Below, in pieces: positions 58,321 to 64,000 of a stretch of DNA of 64,000 bases (positions are counted from its first letter, which is position 1; each line of letters opens with the position of its first letter). The stretch is from Bos javanicus. Lineage: Eukaryota; Chordata; Mammalia; Artiodactyla; Bovidae. Location: positions 60,431,378 to 60,495,377 of the forward strand of contig NC_083878.1 in assembly GCF_032452875.1 (NCBI RefSeq). Direction: 5' to 3'. A model generated the notes under the pieces. That model was not told the DNA's origin, did no database searches, and saw only the letters and a list, made by a program, of their open reading frames with translations. Position numbers and translations under genes: made by a program.

Positions 58321-60370
58321 TGCCTCATTGTATCAGAGGAATAGTAATTAAAAGTTTCTCATCTTTCTCAAAGAATGTATGTATGATCCTAGTTCAGTCT
58401 GCTTTAATGGGATGACTCTTAAACTGAATGATAAGGAATCTCTTCACCATCTTATTTTGCTTTACTTTTGTATTAGTTAGGATTAAGTTCAGCTGTCAGT
58501 TACAGAGATCCAAATTAACAAAGACTTTAAAAAGATAAGAATTTATTTCTCTTTTATGTGAAAGTCCAAAGTTAGGTTTTGTTCCATTCAGCCTTCAGAG
58601 TTCCAGACTTTTCAACAGATCACTCTGCTGTTCCTTGGGTGTAACCCTTGTTCTCCTGTCCTAAGAAGCTATTATATCTACATCTCAGGCAGCAGGATGA
58701 AGGAAAGGGTCAAAGAAAGGAACAAAAGTTACATATTGCCTTTCTATTAAGGAAGAGTCCTTGAAGCTGCCAGCAGCAGTTCTTACTTTTATATACCATT
58801 GATTGGAGCTGAGTCACATGGTCATACTTAGCTGCAAGGAAGGGAAAGACATATTTTCATTCTAGGTAGCTACGTGTCTCATTTATTACTGTGGAAGAAG
58901 GGATGACAGATACTGAGAAACAAATGGCACTGTCACACTCACCATGATTTTTTTCCTCCACTGTCATTGAGTAAAATAAATTTCAACATAATTTCATCCC
59001 AGTTTTAGCATAGTATCTTTATGTTAATAAGAACTTAGTAGACTAAGATGAGGGGGAAAATAGAACATGAACTATGTGTTAGTGTATTCACACAGCTCTT
59101 CTGTTTTTGAATTTTCAAATATTGTTACAGTTTATGTTCTCACTAACCACTACAGTTTCTTTACCATTTGGTCCAAAGGGACAGGATTTGTCTTCAAAGA
59201 GTCCTGAGCTTGAAACCTAGATTGAGTAAAAAGTGTCATTGTCAATATCTTGTAATTCTGACGCCTTTATCACCTTCTTAAGGTGAGCTCTTGACTGCAT
59301 CAGAGAATTAAAATGTGAGTCACAAATTAATGAGAGAAAGATGAGTGTGGGAGCCATTACATTTTGTGTCAGAAATGACATGAATGGTGTTAATAGAAAA
59401 GTTTTCCTAATAATGCAGGGCATTTAAATCAGGATACTGTCCGTAGTAACAGAACATGGAACCATGAAAAGTTGGGATCTCTGGAAAAGAAATCAGGACC
59501 AAAATCAGCTGATGGGAAATAATTTATCTCTATATTTGGGGAGGTACTTGGTTTGCTTTTTAAATGTCAAATTTTATTAATAGGGTTTTGTATAGTGGAA
59601 GGAAATGGAAGATACTTCCACCTTGCTTTTCCAGTGAATGAGAGAAATAGTATTCTCAACTTCTAAAGATTCAAATGCATTTTTGAGACTGATGAACAGA
59701 GTCTAATATTGGGTCTCTGAGAAAAAATGTAAACAGATCCCATTCTTTCTTTTCAGTTGTCTGAATGAGCCCAGTGAATTCCTTTGGGTTTGACCGACCT
59801 CAGCAATTAGGTTTCAGAGATGACTGAAATGGTTAGCTTGGTTATAATGCAGTCCAGCAGGACATCTGGAAACACATTTGACCAGATTCTGAGGAACAAT
59901 GAGCATGTCCATCACAATGATGTCACACCTTTACCTCATAGAAAAGAGCTTTTTTTGAATGAGGTATTAGAGTTGTTGTATTTTTTGTTATATTTGTCCA
60001 TTTAGAATTTTCGTGTCCTTTATTAAATTGCAAACATTCAAGAAATAATTCTAACACAAGCCAAAAGGTACATTCCCTACTCATGGAGCACTTTTTAGAT
60101 ATTTCAAAGTACTTTAAAAATCATTTTTGAATGCAGAAGTTTAAAAGAACTTAAGTAACTTTCCCAAGACAATATAGTGTTACTATACTTAAGAAAAAAA
60201 TGAAAAACATATTATAAATTTAAAATAGATATGTGGAACTAGTGTAAATGTTAACCAAATTCTATGAAATGTAATTCTGTGTATTAATAGCTTGAATTGG
60301 GTAAAAGAATGCAAACCTGTGATGATCTACGTATCACAGAGTTTTCAAGTATCTGCTCTTGGCTGCCCAT
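58321..60370. other. Intron 2, no gene; one old repeat-like part
   Basis: 58470-58890 (ctcttttatgtgaaagtcc; gctgagtcacatggtcatac; tagctgcaaggaaggg) looks like an old mammalian repeat whose family I cannot name. The remainder is single-copy-looking. The plus frame 59820-60005 has no recognised domain. Confidence 0.4.
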
Positions 60371-61095
60371 CTACCTTGTTTTTCTTAAAGTAATTTCTCC
60401 ATGACATTTTATTACAAAAAATTTCAAGCATACCAAAAGTTGAAATAATTATACTGGGAACACTTGTACAACTCTATGCATTTTCTACAGTTGTTAACAT
60501 TTTGTTATTTTTGTTTTATCACTATCTTACCATCTATCTTTCCACCTATTTTTAAAAATATACTTCAAAAGTAAGTTGCAGGCATCACACTCCTCCCTTA
60601 CATTTTTCTGCATGCATTTCTTTAACTAGATTTATTTATGATTTTTAAGGTAAAATTTGTATATCCTAAAGTGCTCAAATGTTAAGTGTATGATTTCATG
60701 AGTTTTGAAAAATGCATACACGGGTGTAACCAAATCCCCATCAAGATACAAAACATTTCTTTCATGCCCAGAATTTCCCTCTTGCCTCTTCTGAGTCAGT
60801 CCAAGGCCCTAGAAGCACTCACTCTTCTGATATTTTTAAAAATCATGGCTTAGTTTGCCTGCTATAAAACTTTGTTTAAATGGAATCATAGTATATATTC
60901 CTTTGTGAAAGGCTTCTTTCACTCAGCATGTTTTTGAGATTTATCCATATTATTGCGTTAATCAGTATTTAATTCCTTTTTATTGCTGGCTAGTATTCCA
61001 TTGTATGAATATACTGTATCTCATTCATTCATTCTTCTGTTGATGACCACCTAGACTGTTTGCAGTTTTGGGCTAAGAGATAGGTAATAGCCAAC
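60371..61095 (-). mobile_element. L1M LINE, antisense
   Basis: acacggtgtaac-like text, ccccatcaagatacaaaac, ggctagtattccattgtatg and tttatccatattattgcg are typical of an antisense old L1 3' half. Confidence 0.8.
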
Positions 61096-61135
61096 AACTA
61101 TAATATAATATACAAATATGTGTGATACAAATAAC

Positions 61136-61705
61136 CACTTCATGGCAGTAGAATGGGAAAAAGTGGAAGCAGTAACAGACTTTATTTTCTTGGGCTCCAA
61201 AATCACTGTGGATGGTGACAGCAGCCATGAAATCAAAAGACGCTCACTCCATGGAAAAAAAGCTCTGACAAACCTAGATAGCATATTAAAAAGCAGAGAT
61301 ATCACATTGCCGACAAAATTTCATATATTCAAAGCTGTGGTTTTTCCAGTAGTCATGTATGGATGTGAGAGTTGGACCATAAAGAAGGCTGAGCACCAAA
61401 GAATTGATCCTTTCGAACTGTGGTGCTGGAGAAGACACTTGTTCCTTGGACAGCAAGATGATCAAACCAGTCAATCCTAAAGGAAATCAACCCTCAATAT
61501 TCATTGGAAGGACTGACGCTGAAGCTGAAGCTGAAGCTCTAATACATTGGCCACCTGATGCCAAGAGCCAACTACACACTGGAAAAGACCCTGATGCTGG
61601 TAACGATTGAGAGCTAAAGATCCTGCATGCCACAGTGAAGAACGAAGATCCCAAGTACCACAACTAAGACCCAGTGAAGCCAAATGAATAAATATTTTTA
61701 AAAGA
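61136..61705 (+). mobile_element. Chimera: BovB lacking 3' end joined to CHR tail
   Basis: 61136-61610 is sense BovB (RT C-terminal region; frame 61118-61480) and stops before the BovB 3' end. It is followed directly by the last about 80 nt of a CHR-type SINE (agatcctgcatgccacagtg; aagacccagtgaagccaaatg) and an A-rich tail. No BovB resumes after the tail. Confidence 0.8.
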
Positions 61706-61885
61706 AAGGAATTAAGACAGAATAAAACATGGTCTTATATACCTAGTCATATTTATACCACTTCCACTGCTTTTTGGTTCTTTTTAAAATTATTTTTATC
61801 ATTTTTAAGTTCCATTGATTTATTTTTTTTTATCTGTACCAGTTCAATGTATAGTTTCTTACTACGTTTATTTATTTAACTGAAC
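61706..61885. other. AT-rich intron, no gene
   Basis: No repeat or gene recognised. Confidence 0.5.
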
Positions 61886-62124
61886 TGTTCAGTTCTTTTT
61901 GAAGATCTTTTTCTCCATCTGGTCTTTTCATTAGTTTGAAGAATCTTCTGTAGCATTTCTTATTGTACAGGTATGTTGGCAATGAGTTTGCCTTGTTTTC
62001 ATTTATCTGAAAATATCTTTATTTCATCTTTTGATAGATATTTTTGCTGAATTTGGAATTCCGTAATTTTCTTTCAGGACTTTACATATATATTGTTCCA
62101 CTGTTTCCATTGTTTCCAATCTAA
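61886..62124 (-). mobile_element. L1/HAL1-like LINE, antisense (left part)
   Basis: gcaatgagtttgccttgttttc, gaaaatatctttatttcatc and attgttccactgtttcc match antisense old L1/HAL1. It continues after the BovB at 62125-62445. Confidence 0.6.
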
Positions 62125-62445
62125 CATTCAGTTCAGTTTAGTTCAGTTCAGGCACTCAGTTGTATCTGACTCTTTGTGACCCCATGGACTGTAGCAGTCA
62201 GGCTTCCCTGTCCATCACCAACTCCTGGAGTTTGCTCAAACTCATGTCCATCGAGTTGGTGATGCCATTCAATCATGTCATCCTCTTTCGTCCCTTTTGC
62301 TTCCTGCCTTCAGTCTTTCTCAGCATCAGGGTCTTTTCCAATGAGTCAGCTCTTCGAATCAGATGGCCAAAGTATTGGAGCATCAGTCCTTCCAATGAAT
62401 GTTCAGGACTGATTTCCTTCAGAATTGACTGGTTTGATCTTGCAG
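62125..62445 (-). mobile_element. BovB LINE 3' end, antisense
   Basis: From cattcagttcagtttagttc to gactggtttgatcttgcag, with a small deletion near 62380. Only tctaa is shared by the flanks (62120-62124, 62446-62450). Confidence 0.92.
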
Positions 62446-63042
62446 TCTAATCACATATGTTATTCTGTATGTAAGGTGCTGATTTTAATTAGCTGTTTTC
62501 AAAATTTCCTGTTTATTGAAGTTTGCCTTTCAGTAGCTGAGTATGCCATGCATAGGTACGAATTTCTTTGTAAGTATCCTCCTTGGTATTTATTGTTATT
62601 CTCAAATTTGTACATTTATGTCTTCTATCAAATTTGGGAAACTTTTGGTTGTCATAAGTCCTCTTTTATTGCCTTACTCCCTTTCATACCCCACTTTTTC
62701 TTATGGAAATCCAATTACACATGTCTTGCATCTTTTAATATTGTCCCACCTGTTCCTCAGTCTCTGTTCCCACCATCTCCTTCGGTCTTTTTTTCCCCCA
62801 CTTTGTTCTTCAGACTGCATAATTTCTGTATCTTCAAGTTCAGTGACTCTTCTGTCGTCTCCAATCTTGCTTTTAGAGTGACTCAGAAACAATCTAATGT
62901 TGTTTTTCCTATTTATTGAATTTTTTTACTTCAGGTATTATATTTTTTAGTGTTAGAGTTTTCATTTGGTTATTTTATAGTTTTTATTTCTTTGCTGAGA
63001 TTTCCTATCTGTGCATTATTTCAAACATCTTTTGATACAGAT
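62446..63042 (-). mobile_element. L1/HAL1-like LINE, antisense (right part)
   Basis: Continues the element at 61886. The frame 62425-62919 (164 codons) is antisense to the LINE and hydrophobic because of T-richness; it is not a gene. Confidence 0.55.
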
Positions 63043-63053
63043 ATCATAGCTAT

Positions 63054-63180
63054 TGGAAAAGGAAATGGCATCCCACTCCAGTATTCTTGCCTGGGAAATC
63101 CCAAGGACAGAGGAGCCTGGTGGGCTACAATCCATGGGGTCAGAAAGAGTCAGAAATGACTTAAAAACTGAGCAACAACA
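63054..63180 (+). mobile_element. BovA-type SINE, sense
   Basis: aaaaggaaatggcatcccac to gtcagaaatgacttaaaaac, with an (CAA)n tail. The duplication at[c/t]atagctat lies at 63043-63053 and 63181-63191. Confidence 0.92.
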
Positions 63181-63294
63181 ATTATAGCTATATCTGCTAA
63201 TTCCTACAATTGGGTCATTTCAAATTCAGTCTCTATCCATTTGATTATGTGTCACATTTTCCTGTTTCTTCATATGTTTAATAATTTCTTGTTG

Positions 63295-63499
63295 CACAGT
63301 TGCTCAGTCATGTCTGACTCTTTGTGACCCTTTGGACTGTCACCTGCCAGGTTCTTCTGTGTCCATGGAGTTTTTCAGGCAAGAATACTGGTGCAGTTTA
63401 CCATTTCCAACTCCAGGGCATCTTTCTGACCCAGGGATTAAATTTGAATCACTTATGTCTCCTGCATTGGCAGGTGGATTCCTTACCACTGCGCCACCC
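63295..63499 (-). mobile_element. Bov-tA SINE, antisense
   Basis: From cacagttgctcagtcatgtc to ttaccactgcgccaccc, with the tRNA-like head diverged. Confidence 0.9.
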
Positions 63500-64000
63500 A
63501 TAATACAATAGTGCATTGAATATACTGTTGGTTCTGTTATGATTCTCTGAGGAATGTTGATTTTTTGTTTGGTTGGTTGGTTTTCAGGCAGTTAACTTGA
63601 CTGAATCCGTCACTGAACTTCAGTGGGTAGCAGCTGAAACTTTTGTTCACATTTTAGTTTTATTGGGCTGCGTATAATCTGTCTCTTGTGTACAGAATTT
63701 ACTGTACACAGTACAGTAAATTTACATTTCAGTAAATTTACATTTACACAGTACAGTAAATTTACATTTCAGTAAAGTCATATGAAGAACGTGGAGTTTC
63801 TTTTCTGTGGCATACTCCCTCTGTCTCAAGAATTTTTCCTTAATTTCTGGATGTTGTGGTAGCCTCAAACTCTGTTTTCTTGGTTCCTCAAGCCAGAAAG
63901 ACTGCAGATTTTGGTATTTTAGCTGTCAATCCAGCACGCAGTGGAGTGTGTCCTCAGCAGAAAGCTGTTTAAATTTAAAAGAGGGCATAGGGGCAACAAA
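63500..64000 (-). mobile_element. L1/HAL1-like LINE, antisense, to window end
   Basis: ttttcaggcagttaacttgac and gggtagcagctgaaacttttg recall antisense HAL1/L1. It runs off the right edge. Confidence 0.45.
63705..63776. repeat. 40-bp tandem repeat, about 1.8 copies
   Basis: Units start at 63705 and 63745 and share tacacagtacagtaaattta. The sub-word gtaaatttac is a perfect 10-bp palindrome. Confidence 0.93.

Noticed and set aside
62425..62919. 164-codon plus-strand open frame rich in hydrophobic residues
   Set aside because: It lies antisense to L1/HAL1-like sequence. Hydrophobicity follows from T-rich DNA, and there is no domain or splice context.
1..64000. Imprinted intronic retrogene like mouse Zrsr1 (U2af1-rs1) in Commd1
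   Set aside because: No U2AF-related coding sequence or CpG island was seen on either strand.

Overview
The window looks like intronic DNA from a bovid ruminant (cattle or a close relative). It is packed with ruminant-specific retrotransposons: BovB (RTE) LINEs, Bov-tA and BovA2 SINEs, CHR-type tRNA-derived SINEs and a bovine-type L1. Older mammalian repeats (L1M, L2, MIR, a MER5-like piece) lie beneath them. Family names come from recognising consensus phrases by eye; no database was searched.

One cellular coding feature was found. Exon 2 of COMMD1 (MURR1) lies on the + strand at 9323-9604, with a textbook acceptor and donor. It is 282 nt, phase 0 at both ends, and encodes residues 61-154, the copper-binding segment. 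Sequence before it is COMMD1 intron 1 and sequence after it is intron 2. Exons 1 and 3 were not found. No promoter, tRNA/rRNA gene, CRISPR array or bacterial-type feature was seen.

Layout. 1-6.1 kb: L1 and old L1M sequence riddled with BovB insertions, several with clear target-site duplications (TSDs). 6.1-9.3 kb: quieter intron 1 with three CHR SINEs. 9.3-9.6 kb: exon 2. 9.6-17.7 kb: intron 2 start, with a striking CACGTG-centred palindrome at 10.3 kb, SINEs and one BovB. 18-25 kb: an L2 pair lying tail to tail, L1M, and a BovB inside a bovine L1. 25.5-33.5 kb: a BovB-dense block with a truncated antisense BovB head to head with a near-full-length sense BovB. 33.5-50.8 kb: older, quieter intron with a few BovB copies, a CHR-2 with extra 3' sequence and a young L1 end. 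50.8-57.7 kb: two long BovB copies in opposite orientations. 58-64 kb: L1M/HAL1-like sequence broken by BovB and SINE copies.

By hand-drawn boundaries, BovB alone covers roughly 30% of the window. No new protein-coding system was seen. The most interesting points are a Cys at COMMD1 position 114 beside the copper ligands, the palindromic E-box, composite retro-insertions (SINE plus non-SINE 3' sequence; BovB joined to a CHR tail), a 47-bp micro-insertion with a perfect TSD, and the inverted BovB pair.
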